A DNA stretch of 64,000 nt from Selaginella moellendorffii. Its lineage: Eukaryota > Streptophyta > Lycopodiopsida > Selaginellales > Selaginellaceae. Shown piece by piece: positions 39,601 through 51,114 of the stretch (the stretch's first letter is position 1; every line of letters starts with the position of its first letter). A model generated the notes under the pieces. It saw nothing but the letters and a program-made list of their open reading frames with translations. It had not been told where the DNA came from and ran no database searches. A program made the translations under genes and the position numbers. Location: positions 124,001-188,000 of the forward strand of contig NW_003314274.1 in NCBI RefSeq assembly GCF_000143415.4, in the 5' to 3' direction.

Positions 39601-42306
39601 TGTGTTCTTGAAGATTTAGGAACATGTTGGATGCATGGATTAGTAACACTTCTCTTCTTATCTCAAATCTTAAAGTTAGACTTTCTAGGAATTCTTGAGT
39701 TTTTTGTGCCATTTTCGTGTTAGGATGCATAACTGGAGTTAAGATTCTTAGGAATTCATTGCATATTGGTTGTTTTTCTTCCTAGAGATATGATAGAATA
39801 AGATTCAATGTTTTATTCTTGGTTTTGAGTCTTTTGTTGTGTTATTTGTTTTCTAGGCAAATATTTCATCTTGTTTCTCATTTGGTATCAGAAAATCTCA
39901 TTCTTGCATTGTATCAGTGTCACATATAGTCATTTTCCCCTATCACATTTATTTTTCTTCTCTCTGTTTGGCTTTTTCATGCTTTATACATGACTTTACA
40001 TTTCAAACACAACAACCACATCCAGGTGACAGCTCAACACCACATAAATCTACCACATCATTTAGAGTGCCCTCTCTAGCTGCCAAATTAGCATTACCAA
40101 TTTCCTACCTTCCATCTATACCTTAATTTTGACGGTTTTTGATACCCCTTAAAAGGTGTTTTATTTTTCATAGAATAGAAAATTTTAATTAAGCCTTTTA
40201 AAAGAAGTATTATGATGAAAAAAATACTTTAAAAAAGAAAGGTGTTTAATGATATCAACCTTCAAAAGAAAGGCAATGTTGTAAAAAAAAATTTAACTTT
40301 TGTATTAGTTTTGAACCTTAAACATATAAACAAGGGATGTGGCAGCCTCAATAGGGTTGCCACCATATTGTGGGCCTAGTGTCAAGTTAGTCTATCTTAA
40401 GTAGCACTAAACTCTCATTTTAGGGTTAAATTCTCACAATACCAACAGTAACAGTAGACAATTCTAGGATGGGAAGGCCCAAAAAAGACATCAAGCAATC
40501 AACTTTGGGTAATATTTTAAATAATAATATTTTTAAGGTATTAGACCAAGAAAAAAAAGGTGGGGGAAATGCTTAATACTTCAAAAAGGATTGGCAATTG
40601 ATTTATCCTTGGCTTCTTAGAGTTAGTGTTTTGGGGGTTGTGATAGTGATCCCATTTAACACTATAGAATGTGAATAAGGTTTTAAAAAGTAAAAAAACA
40701 TTAAAACTAAAAGCTTTAAACATGCTAATATTCTTCTCACTTTCAGCTTTGATACTATAGATGTAAATTACCAACTTATATTTAATTATTGGCAAGAAAA
40801 AAAAAGTGCATCTTGAGCTTTGAGTGTACTTAAAGGTTATATAAAATAAAAGCTTGCTTTTGAAACCCAAAACATTTTTTAAACTTTCAAGATGAAAGGT
40901 AGATCAAAACTAAAATTTTCAAAAGAAAAAAAGGGTGTGCCTTTCAAAATCAAGGCATGCCTCCATCAAATTGACCTTGTGACACCTTAGGTGCACAACA
41001 CTATCTACCTTCAAATCAAAGCAACTCCCACACATAAGCATCTTTCCACCAAGAGCTCCACAAAAAGGGGAGAGGGCTACCACTCACGACTCAGTTGCCA
41101 CTAATGCTTAACCAACACCTACCAACACAAGCTTTCCCACGAAGTTACAACCCAACTCATACTCAATCTCGGCAAAGCTACTAAATGTAGACCACACCAA
41201 TAGCAACACTGTTTTTCCCTCCAAGAAGATTCATACCCACCTTCTTAACCCTTGCCCTAGTAATAGCAGCCAACCTTGCTTAACATGGATCACCTACTTG
41301 CACAAAGGAGCCACTAGTTTGGTGATTGCGAGGACAAACAATAATGCCCACACCATAAGCAGCATGCAAATCCAAGCCAATCCTCCCCAAGGCAAGCATC
41401 TGAGAGAGTGTCATAGCAATCTTTGCCCACCCGAAACTCCTTCAGTGATAGCTTGTAGATCTCGCCTACTAGGTATGCTGCTCACGACTTTGGTGGACAT
41501 CCAACATATGGCAATCTGCCAAGGCCACCACCACACCCACCACTATTGCCGGCATTTCTAGGACCTCCATCACAAGGACTAAACATGGCCACCATACCAT
41601 ATGCAATGGTAGAAGCAGTGCTCTCCACAATAGCTATTGGCACCCATGTACTTGATGATGAGATCATTCTACTTGTGGCCTAGATGATCTAACAGCCCAG
41701 GGAACACCACAAAGAGGCACTAACTTAGGTGCAACCATGGCTCTACACTAGAGCCACAACCTCCTCACCAATGCAGCCATTCCACCAACCATCTTTAGAG
41801 GAGCCATATGTGTTGCCACCCACCTAGTGCCAACACTCATGCCACCCCTGTTGCAAGGTGAACAACAAGCCCAATTGGGAATAAAAGGTGACGAGATGAC
41901 CACCCTCAACTCTGGTGACATCCTATATTACCCCTTCGAAAATTGGTAAGGCACGTCCCAATGATAGCTCCTTATCCATGTCAACTATGAAGAATTTCAA
42001 TTTGCCCAAGCCTTACCATGGTTCGAAACCTTGTACTTGCCACCTTTAAATACCAAGATTTCTACCTCTAGCTAATGGAATAACCAAATATCTTTTACAT
42101 CATACTTAAAGAGGAGGGACACTATAGGGCCCTTTTTGGCCAAAGGTGCTTTCAATATAAAGACTACCTCGTATATGCACAAAGCACTTCATCTACAAAC
42201 AAAGCATGCCTTTGTCACTTCCCCACCCATTGTGCCCTTTCACACTCAATATTACTAGGTGGAACAATGTTGCTATACAAAAGATCTTCCACCCAATTGG
42301 CAACTT
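36661..42306. other. AT-rich DNA without recognisable genes
   Basis: 5.6 kb of AT-rich sequence with frequent stops in all frames. A primer-site-like TTTGGTATCAGA at about 39882-39893 may mark a decayed LTR element. 41000-42300 is richer in GC and in Pro/Thr/His-coding triplets on the plus strand, suggesting an old degenerate coding region, but no domain can be named. Confidence 0.5.
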
Positions 42307-42311
42307 CATCC
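42307..42311. repeat. Target-site duplication CATCC (left copy)
   Basis: Identical to 49876-49880, directly outside the LTR ends. Confidence 0.9.
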
Positions 42312-44050
42312 TGTGAGACACAAAATCCCTAGGCCCCAAAGTGGAGCCGGAAGGGCGCCACATGGTAGTGGCCAAAGCGAGAGCCAAACGAGCGTAACAC
42401 GTTTGGACCAAAAGCTCCGACTTGAAAAGTCAAGAGCGGGAGTGGAACTCCCAACGAAGTGCTCGAGGAATGAGCACGAAGCGAGCAAAAGGTGAGGCTC
42501 CAAAAAGGGACCCAAAAGGACCAACACATGACACGTGGGAGTCCGAGATGGAGTCCGAGGTGGACCCGAGATGGACCCGAGTTGGAGTCCAAAGTGGAGT
42601 CCGAGATGGACCCGAGATGGAGTCCGAGATGGAGTCCGAGATGGAGTCCGAGGTGGACCCGAGATGGACCCGAGTTGGAGTCCGAAGTGGAGTCCGAGAT
42701 GGACCCGAGATGGAGTCCGAGATGGAGTCCGAGGTGGAGTCCGAGGTGGACCCGAGATGGACCCGAAATGGAGTCCGAGATGGACCCGAAATGCAGTCCG
42801 AGATGGAGTCCGAGATGGACCCAAGATGGAGTCCGAGATGGAGTCCGAGATGGACCCGAGATGGACCCGAGATGGAGTCCGAGATGGAGTCCGAGATGGA
42901 GTCCGAAGTCGAGACCGAGACCGGGACCGAGACCGGGACCGAGACCGAGACCAAGATCGAAGCCGAGGCCGAGACCGAGCCCGAGCCCGAGTCCGAGTCC
43001 GAGTCCGAATCCGAGTCCGAGTCCGAGTCCGAGTCCGAGTCCGAGTCCGAGTCCGGAGCCTGAGAGGGTGAAAGCCCAAAGCGTTCGTCTCCCAGACCCT
43101 GGGGGGTTTGGTGAGCTCCAAAAGTATAGTAGGGGGAGGACTGCAGTGGAGCCAGTTTGGCCAGGAAAGGCCAGTTTGGCCCAGGAAGGCCGGACCCAGT
43201 GTTGGGTGATGAGATGCCCACTGGGAAGTCCAAGACTAGAGTGAACACGGACCGACAAGCGGGGTGAAGTGTTCAAGAGCCGGCTCTAGTTCCCCCGGGA
43301 GATCGACTGGCCGATGCTCCCAGTCCAAGTGTGGGTGGCACTACCTACTTGGATACCTGGTGTGGCTCAATGGAACCCGCTCTAAGCCCATGGCTAGAGC
43401 ACCCAAGGGCAGAAGGCGAGGAGAGTACCCAGGTGGCTCGAGTAAGGCCACGGTGTTCCGAAATGTTGTCCCAAAGGCCCAGACTGTGGAAAGGAAGAGG
43501 AGCAGTCCTCTGGGGTAGTGACCAAGGACACAGTCGTGTGGTGAGGAAGTCCTAGAGGACCGTAGGACTAAGTGGTCGGGCCTGTGGGTCTCGATCCAGT
43601 GGCAGTGTTGGCAAACACGGCCAGGGGCAGAAAGGGACTTAGTGGGGACTGACAGAGGGATATTGGGGAAGGCTATTCCCCTTGTCGGTGGGCATCCTAA
43701 GGATGCTAAGGAGTGGATCTGAGATGACCACTCACGGATGGTTTGCCTAGTCTTGGAGGGCCAAGACGGAGATGCAAGTGGTGTTGGACCACCAGTGTGA
43801 CCAAGGTAAATGGGCATGGCCTTAGCGTAACGGGCCGGTACGTCGGTGATACCTTGGGGTGTCGATCATGGGATCGGACACGTGGAGCACTTGGACCAAG
43901 TGCTAAGGTTGAGTGGCATGGATGCCATTCTCGGGGCTAGCAAGCCCCAAGTCCTGAGTTGGACTTATGGAGGTTGTCAATGAGACTCCTCCAAGTGGTC
44001 AGACATGTGGTTAAGTGACTAAAGTAAAATGGAAAATTTAGTCTCTTACA
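42312..44050 (+). repeat. 5' LTR (1,739 bp)
   Basis: Starts TGTGAGACAC and ends GTCTCTTACA. Nearly identical to 48113-49875. Confidence 0.95.
42530..43065. repeat. Hexamer-based minisatellite in the 5' LTR
   Basis: Built from 6 bp words GAGTCC, GAGATG, GACCCG, GAGACC and variants, combined in 12-18 bp units and ending in a pure (GAGTCC)n run. No stop word occurs, so reading frames stay open on both strands; the long Ser/Glu, Arg/Asp or Pro/Ser-Arg ORFs here are artefacts. Confidence 0.95.
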
Positions 44051-44053
44051 ATT

Positions 44054-44065
44054 TGGTATCGGAGC
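44054..44065 (+). other. Primer binding site (initiator tRNA-Met type)
   Basis: TGGTATCGGAGC, one base different from the usual TGGTATCAGAGC, 3 bp inside the 5' LTR. Confidence 0.85.
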
Positions 44066-47000
44066 TGTTCCTTAGTCCGACTTTTATTGGTGCTCAAGTA
44101 TATCACCACTAGTGTTGGCATCGGAAGGTCCGAGGAGTGGGCCTATCCTTGAGGAGTAGCAAGTCTGGAAGACATGGCTCTCCATTACAGTTCATGTGTG
44201 AACTTGTAGACGAGGTGGTGGATAGAAAAGGGCCAATAATGGAACGACTTTGGGATCTTGGGAACAGTGCAAGGTTTTCCTCATTGAGTTGAGGATGTGA
44301 TCCGGATGAGCATTTGTCTCAGCAAATTGTCTTAGGTTGTTGTGGTAAACAACTAAAGTTGGGATCACGGGAAAGATAGAGACTCCAAAACAATAAAGGA
44401 GTCACAAGATTATCCTCATATAGTTGAGGTTGGTGCTCATGAATGTGAGACCAAAGGTAATGACCGTGGAAGGTCAAATACGGAAGAGGACTCAAGTCCT
44501 TGAAATGGTAGCCGGGGCTACCTCTAATAAATGCTGGAACAACCCAAGGAGTTGGGGGTGTATTAAGTGGATGAGTTGGTATTCTCATCACATGGACAAG
44601 TAGTCCTAAGGGGCAAAGGTTGCCCCCAGAGAACAAAATCAAGTGTCGGAGTAACACTTGTGAAAATAGTCCTTTTGAGTAGGACCGGAATGCAAGATGT
44701 GTATTCCAGTGAGCTAGTGCCTCACAAGTAGGACCTTACGGGTCGGTGGATTAACCAAGTCCAAAACTGCTAGACGACTCAAGTAGAGTCAAGGGATGGT
44801 CCTAAAAAGGACTGAATGAAGCATTTGGACTGAGGTGCGTTGTACCCCACAAAGGATGGGGGGGGATCATAGGATCCAAGGATGAGAATAGAGAGTATCT
44901 CATCAATGGCAAAATGTGCCATGCTAAAGTTATGGGAAAGGTGTTCCCAGAAGAAAACAACTTTGACATAAAGTTGTGTGTGACCTCTATGGGGCAGTGC
45001 TAACGGATGGTTGGCATGAGAAAGAGCGGTGTTGGTCTTGGCAAAGACTTAGACACGAAGGGAAATGTCATAGAGGTAGGCTCGTGGAGCCGATGGTGTG
45101 GAGACACCAAATGTGCCAAGGTGTGATACCTTAAGGCTATGTTGGTGGGTTCATGAGAACCCCTTGCCAAAGGAATCCCAATGGAAATGGGAATGGCATA
45201 GCCTAAGCTGTAGAGCATGCAGTTGGAGTGTGGTGACCCAGATAGTGATGGAGGTGTGAAAGCACCAAGCAATGAGTTGTAGGACTTGACAACTATGAGG
45301 CAACTAAGCAAGAGGTGCAAAATAACTGGTTAAACGGGTAGAAGGTAGCTACCCAAGACTTCTAGTATAGGGAAGTCGGATATACCCTTACGGGGGATAA
45401 GTTGCTTATGTTGCGATATAGTAAGTCAATGTCATAAAAGGAAATACTCATTGTCAAGAAAGCCATCATTGGGACACCCGAACACTCTAGAACACCAGAA
45501 GGTGGTGTTTGATGTCGCGAGGGCAATGGATAAAGCCCAAGGGACTAAGTCCCTAGTGAATGATGGATAGAAGGTGCTATCCAAATGTTCAAGGTTGCGA
45601 AGATAGGAGAGGACTGTCTACCCAAGTTGGACAAAGCCAAAAATGGAATTTTGGCAAGGCTAGTGATGGGCATGTAAAGGCCCATAAGCAACAATGTAAC
45701 CCCAGTGTGTGGGATTATAAGCTGAGCATACCCGGATTGAGGAACCACTCCTTGGGCTATTGGGTAGGTTCATCCCTAAGAATACTTGCTAAGGCATGAT
45801 AGAAAGTGCAAAGCTATCCTCCTGGTCTGGAGGAGAATGACCGAAGGAAAGGTGTGAAGCCAAAGGCAAGTAATGTTGGGATGGAACTGAACCATAGGAA
45901 TCAAAGGGCATATCCAACAGTGGTTATGAAAGTTGGGAGTGGAGAATAAAGAGAGTGCTCGAGGATGTTGTTGTTAGCAACCGTGATGCCATGGAGAGTC
46001 TAAAATATGGAATTGTCCATGTTAGACTATATGGCAACTATAAAGCTTGCGAAAGGGGAGGCCTTAGCAAGCTGAGGGACAGAGTTCCTTCAAGGTTCCC
46101 AAAGACGATTCTAGGTAGCATAGTACCTAGAAAGGCCAAGTGTAAATGGTTCATGGAACGCGCGAAATCAGAGTGGCGCAGCAGGAGCGTGGTCTTGAAG
46201 CTTGCCATGAGGCAAGGTTATCAAGGTGAGGGAAGTAGTTCCCGAGTGTTCAAAGAGAGGGCTTTGAACGAAAGTCGATGGTCAAGGACTTTCACGCTTA
46301 TGCAGGAACCATGTTACAAAGGTCGGAGGACTTGCCAAGTGAGATTGGCACGTCAGGGGAACAAAGACCCTAGTTGAAGGTTATATCTTCAAAAAGGGTG
46401 GGCCAGGGGGCCGAGCATGGAGGAGTCCATGCATGATCACAGACATGTCAAGTGAGAGGACTTGGCAGTGTGGAGGAACTAGGTTCCTAAGCTGTGATCT
46501 GTAGCGCGCTTTAAAAATAGGTTGGTGCACCGGCGTGGGGAGTCACGCCAGGCATCTTGTGTGATGCCGTCCGTAGATGCATATACGGAGGTTGGGTTCG
46601 AGTCCCGACCCTCTAGTGCTTGGGTTCGAGTCCCAAATCACTAGGGCGTGGTGATGGTTTGGAATATGAGGACACTCATATTTCGGTGGTCATGGACTCT
46701 CAGTGGGGAGACTGGTTTGGGCACACCGCCAAGCGAGGGATGCCTCGGAGTCGTGATGCACAGTTAGATTGCTTAGTGTGAAAGCTCAGCATATCTAACT
46801 TGAACACTTTGGTGCAAGTGGCACCAAGGTCGTGGTGAGTGAGATGGGGACACCTAATCTCAGTTGCTATGAACCCTTGGCCGTAAGGGCTAGCTTGGGT
46901 GCACCGCCAAGTGTGGGGGATGCCCCCGGGGTTATAGTCAACAACTTGGAGGTCTAGAAACCCAAGTACCTCTTGGCAACTCTGTTAAGGTGCCAAGGTG

Positions 47001-48099
47001 AGATCACTAGGTGATCTTATGGCCAGAAAAGGACAAGGTCCTTGGTTGGCTAAGGAATGAAGTTCCTGGTTCAAAATGTTGAAATTGAACTGTTTAAGGT
47101 GGTGTGGCTTGGTCGTAATAACCAAGTGGGAAGAGCACCTAAGGGAAATAAACTATGTCCGTGCGATGGCATAGTGAGTCCGAGGAAAGTAGTCTCTATA
47201 AAAGACCCATGGGAGGGTCACGAAGTTGGGCCGTGGATAGAGCCCATAGCAGAAGATGCTAAAGAGACGTACTAGGGGTGAACATCCTCCGGACTTGGTA
47301 AAGAAGAGTCTTTGCTATGGAACCGAAACAATACCTCAAGGAGGGAGGTAGAGATTCGATGTTTCTTCGTGCAACAATCAACGGATAGGAGCAAAAGATG
47401 AGTGGCCAAGATAGGGCCGTGGAATCCCTTGGAAGGAATCCAAGTGACAAAGTTAGGCGAGGAACACTAATGTGTTGGACGCTAACAAGTTGCGGGAAAG
47501 GAAGTGTGTTTCCAAGGAAGGATTCCAAATTGCTCCAATTTGGCGAAAGTGGAAGCTCCAAGGGAGGGAGCGGTAAGGTAGCCAAATGATAGGGTGATGG
47601 ACAACCCTAGCACAAAGTGTGATAAATGGAACTTAGTGCCCAAGGTGGCACGAAATAGAAGAGAGGATGATGGTGCCCTCAAGTAATGAACTTCCTAGGA
47701 TAGGGAAGTGGAGTCGCACAAACTGTGCAATGCAAGGTGTTGGAGACACCTAGGAAATTGACTCCAAGAAGTCAAAATTCAAAGTTCCAAAGTGCAAAGG
47801 TTATATATCGATGGAAATTGAGACTACTCGAGAAGGAGTAGTGGGATTGACTTAGAGAAGGGTCTCTAAAAGGTTTAGTGAGAACTAAACCAATAAAAGG
47901 AGAGAACCATTACATGTGGTTCAATCAGTCTCTAAGTTGGAGAGACTACGCTCCTTAAAAGATGGACAAGGCATGGTGAGCCTTTGATGTCAAACCATAG
48001 ACAAAGATTGGCTAGGTGCCAAGGATGGAAATGGTAACACGTGTGGGTGTTACTTTATGAAAGGGTTTACCGTTCGATGAGGACATCGAACTTCGTCTA
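44066..48099 (+). other. Non-coding interior of the LARD-like element
   Basis: No recognisable protein on either strand. Short ORFs (for example 45000-45320 minus, 45955-46377 plus, 47259-47585 minus) lack motifs. The only structured part I see is the pair of tRNA-like hairpins at about 46590-46645. Confidence 0.7.
46523..46645 (+). ncRNA. tRNA-like/SINE-like segment with two Pol III B boxes
   Basis: Exact B boxes GGTTCGAGTCC at 46595-46605 and 46623-46633. Each sits in a hairpin with the 7-base loop TTCGAGT: stem GGTTGGG/CCCGACC for the first, TTGGG/CCCAA for the second, which is extended by CTAGTG/CACTAG. An A-box-like TGGTGCACCGG lies 72 bp upstream (46523-46533). No complete cloverleaf or terminator T-run is evident, so this is a tRNA-derived relic or SINE head rather than a tRNA gene. 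Confidence 0.5.
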
Positions 48100-48112
48100 T
48101 GGGTGGTGGAGT
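48100..48112 (+). other. Polypurine tract of the LARD-like element
   Basis: GGGTGGTGGAG directly before the right LTR. Confidence 0.6.
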
Positions 48113-49875
48113 TGTGAGACACAAAATCCCTAGGCCCCAAAGTGGAGCCGGAAGGGCGCCACATGGTAGTGGCCGAAGCGAGAGCCAAACGAGCGTAACA
48201 CGTTTGGACCAAAAGCTCCAACTTGAAAAGTCAAGAGCGGGAGTGGAACTCCCAACGAAGTGCTCGAGGAACGAGCACGAAGCGAGCAAAAGGTGAGGCT
48301 CCAAAAAGGGACCCAAAAGGACCAACACATGACACGTGGGAGTCCGAGATGGAGTCCGAGGTGGACCCGAGATGGACCCGAGTTGGAGTCCAAAGTGGAG
48401 TCCGAGATGGACCCGAGATGGAGTCCGAGATGGAGTCCGAGATGGAGTCCGAGGTGGACCCGAGATGGACCCGAGTTGGAGTCCGAAGTGGAGTCCGAGA
48501 TGGACCCGAGATGGAGTCCGAGATGGAGTCCGAGGTGGAGTCCGAGGTGGACCCGAGATGGACCCGAAATGGAGTCCGAGATGGACCCGAAATGCAGTCC
48601 GAGATGGAGTCCGAGATGGACCCGAGATGGAGTCCGAGATGGAGTCCGAGATGGACCCGAGATGGACCCGAGATGGAGTCCGAGATGGAGTCCGAGATGG
48701 AGTCCGAAGTCGAGACCGAGACCGGGACCGAGACCGGGACCGAGACCGAGACCAAGATCGGGACCGAGACCGAGATCGGGACCGAGACCGAGACCGAGGC
48801 CGAGGCCGAGACCGAGCCCGAGCCCGAGTCCGAATCCGAGTCCGAGTCCGAGTCCGAGTCCGAGTCCGAGTCCGAGTCCGGAGCCTGAGAGGGTGAAAGC
48901 CCAAAGCGTTCGTCTCCCAGACCCTGGGGGGTTTGGTGAGCTCCAAAAGTATAGTAGGGGGAGGACTGCAGTGGAGCCAGTTTGGCCAGGAAAGGCCAGT
49001 TTGGCCCAGGAAGGCCGGACCCAGTGTTGGGTGATGAGATGCCCACTGGGAAGTCCAAGACTAGAGTGAACACGGACCGACAAGCGGGGTGAAGTGTTCA
49101 AGAGCCGGCTCTAGTTCCCCCGGGAGATCGACTGGCCGATGCTCCCAGTCCAAGTGTGGGTGGCACTACCTACTTGGATACCTGGTGTGGCTCAATGGAA
49201 CCCGCTCTAAGCCCATGGCTAGAGCACCCAAGGGCAGAAGGCGAGGAGAGTACCCAGGTGGCTCGCGTAAGGCCACGGTGTTCCGAAATGTTGTCCCAAA
49301 GGCCCAGACTGTGGAAAGGAAGAGGAGCAGTCCTCTGGGGTAGTGACCAAGGACACAGTCGTGTGGTGAGGAAGTCCTAGAGGACCGTAGGACTAAGTGG
49401 TCGGGCCTGTGGGTCTCGATCCAGTGGCAGTGTTGGCAAACACGGCCAGGGGCAGAAAGGGACTTAGTGGGGACTGACAGAGGGATATTGGGGAAGGCTA
49501 TTCCCCTTGTCGGTGGGCATCCTAAGGATGCTAAGGAGTGGATCTGAGATGACCACTCACGGATGGTTTGCCTAGTCTTGGAGGGCCAAGACGGAGATGC
49601 AAGTGGTGTTGGACCACCAGTGTGACCAAGGTAAATGGGCATGGCCTTAGCGTAACGGGCCGGTACGTCGGTGATACCTTGGGGTGTCGATCATGGGATC
49701 GGACACGTGGAGCACTTGGACCAAGTGCTAAGGTTGAGTGGCATGGATGCCATTCTCGGGGCTAGCAAGCCCCAAGTCCTGAGTTGGACTTATGGAGGTT
49801 GTCAATGAGACTCCTCCAAGTGGTCAGACATGTGGTTAAGTGACTAAAGTAAAATGGAAAATTTAGTCTCTTACA
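48113..49875 (+). repeat. 3' LTR (1,763 bp)
   Basis: Copy of 42312-44050, 24 bp longer because of four extra hexamers in the minisatellite near 48750-48800. Confidence 0.95.
48331..48890. repeat. Hexamer-based minisatellite in the 3' LTR
   Basis: Same array as 42530-43065 with extra GAGATC/GGGACC/GAGACC words before the (GAGTCC)n end. Confidence 0.95.
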
Positions 49876-49880
49876 CATCC
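49876..49880. repeat. Target-site duplication CATCC (right copy)
   Basis: Identical to 42307-42311. Confidence 0.9.
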
Positions 49881-49888
49881 AAATTGAT

Positions 49889-50172
49889 CGCAAAATGTGG
49901 CAAGAAACATGTGAAGTTAGAGTTGAGCAGCCATTGCTCTTGGAAGTCCCCATTGGTGAACCAAACTAGCCAACCACCCAAGTATAATACTTTAATATCC
50001 TTTAAATGGAGGATGTCACTCACATAACAGCGCAAAATGTGGCAAGAAACATGTGAAGTTAGAGTTGAGCAGCCATTGCTCTTGGAAGTCCTCATTGGTG
50101 AACCAAACTAGCCAACCACCCAAGTATAATACTTTAATATCCTCTAAATGGAAGATGTCACCCACATAACAG
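49889..50172. repeat. Tandem duplication, unit 142 bp, two copies
   Basis: 49889-50030 and 50031-50172 both start CGCAAAATGTGGCAAGAAAC and differ by only a few bases. It begins 9 bp right of the LARD target site. Confidence 0.92.
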
Positions 50173-50260
50173 CACAATCCTACCAATTAAATGACCACAC
50201 CACCCCAACTCGTTGGCCAACAATAGCCCATAACATTAAGTAGAAGCTCCCCTTTCTTGC

Positions 50261-50494
50261 CAAAATTAGCTCCCCACTAATTATAGTGCATCTTATTTCT
50301 CTCCCCTTAAGCCAACTGGAAAGAGCCCTAAGGTTCCAAGGATCCCCTTTCTTGCCCCACCTCATGATGAAGAAACCCAAAATTAGCTCCCCACTAATTA
50401 TAGTGCATCTTATTTCTCTCCCCTTAAGCCAACTGGAAAGAGCCCTAAAGTTCCAAGGATCCACAGTGACAGTATATCCAAATCTCATCCCATG
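50261..50494. repeat. Tandem duplication, unit 117 bp, two copies
   Basis: CAAAATTAGCTCCCCACTAA starts at 50261 and again at 50378. The second copy overlaps the left LTR of the adjacent TRIM, so the duplication copied part of that LTR. Confidence 0.85.
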
Positions 50495-51009
50495 ATCACA
50501 TGTGTTACACTCACTCCCTTCAGAGATGTCAATATCCTTATTAACTATTGAGTAACAACCCCTACTGAGCCAAGGGAACCAGCACCTCCATTTCCGCACC
50601 GAATCTACCAATCCTTCCATTATGTAGACCAGCTATTCCATGTGAGGTAACTAGTCATCCACCTGTACCGCAGTCCTACAGTGGATACCTTCGTCCGTGC
50701 ATACTCCACACAAGAGGAAGGACATACACCAATACGTACGATTTCAAATTTAGGGGTAGGAATATACCTTGCTCAAGGGTATATTATATTTTTAAGTAGC
50801 CACTAATCAATGGGAATCGAACCCATGCTATTTGCTCTGATACCAACTGTAGCACACCTTATCTCTCTCCCCTTAAGCCAACTGGAAAAGGGGCAATTGC
50901 TTGATAAGAGAGCCCTTAGTAGCTATTTTATCCCCATTTATCCCCCAAGGTTCCAAAGATCTACAGTGACAGTATATCCAAATCTCATCCCATGATCACA
51001 TGCGCTACA
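50399..51009 (-). mobile_element. TRIM (miniature LTR retrotransposon)
   Basis: Direct terminal repeats at 50399-50509 and 50848-51009 share CTCTCCCCTTAAGCCAACTG, GTGACAGTATATCCAAATCT and CATGATCACATG blocks. On the minus strand the right repeat is followed by GTTGGTATCAGAGC (50834-50847), the initiator-Met primer site, and the left repeat is preceded by a purine tract GAAGGGAGTGAG (50510-50521). The interior is only about 340 bp and non-coding. Flanks CTAAT and CTAGT may be a mutated 5 bp target duplication. Size and signals define a TRIM. Confidence 0.82.
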
Positions 51010-51114
51010 CTAGTGCAAGAAAGCCTCATGGAAACAATATTACACAAACTGACAGAATTGGTCAAGTGCTAGAAAACAACCATCTCTGAACTTCATGCTG
51101 AATATGAGCTACAT

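Larger units (their letters stand above)
42312..49875 (+). mobile_element. Young non-autonomous LTR retrotransposon (LARD-like)
   Basis: Complete element of 7,564 bp: LTRs 42312-44050 and 48113-49875 (TGTGAGAC...CTTACA), 5 bp target duplication CATCC, initiator-Met primer site TGGTATCGGAGC at 44054-44065, and a purine tract GGGTGGTGGAG just before the right LTR. The 4.06 kb interior has no ORF above about 140 codons and no gag, protease, RT or integrase motif, so it must move with enzymes from another element. The two LTRs differ by about five substitutions and one 24 bp array-length change, so insertion is recent. Confidence 0.93.

Noticed and set aside
42306-43276. Long ORFs (180-315 codons) on both strands, rich in Ser/Glu, Arg/Asp, Gly/Leu or Pro
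   Set aside because: They arise from stop-free hexamer words of the LTR minisatellite; several frames are open at once and the same ORFs recur in the second LTR.
46560-46640. Functional tRNA gene
   Set aside because: T-arm hairpins are present but no acceptor stem, D-arm or anticodon arm could be folded around them.
48050-49101. Second set of long multi-frame ORFs
   Set aside because: Copy of the same LTR minisatellite; not genes.
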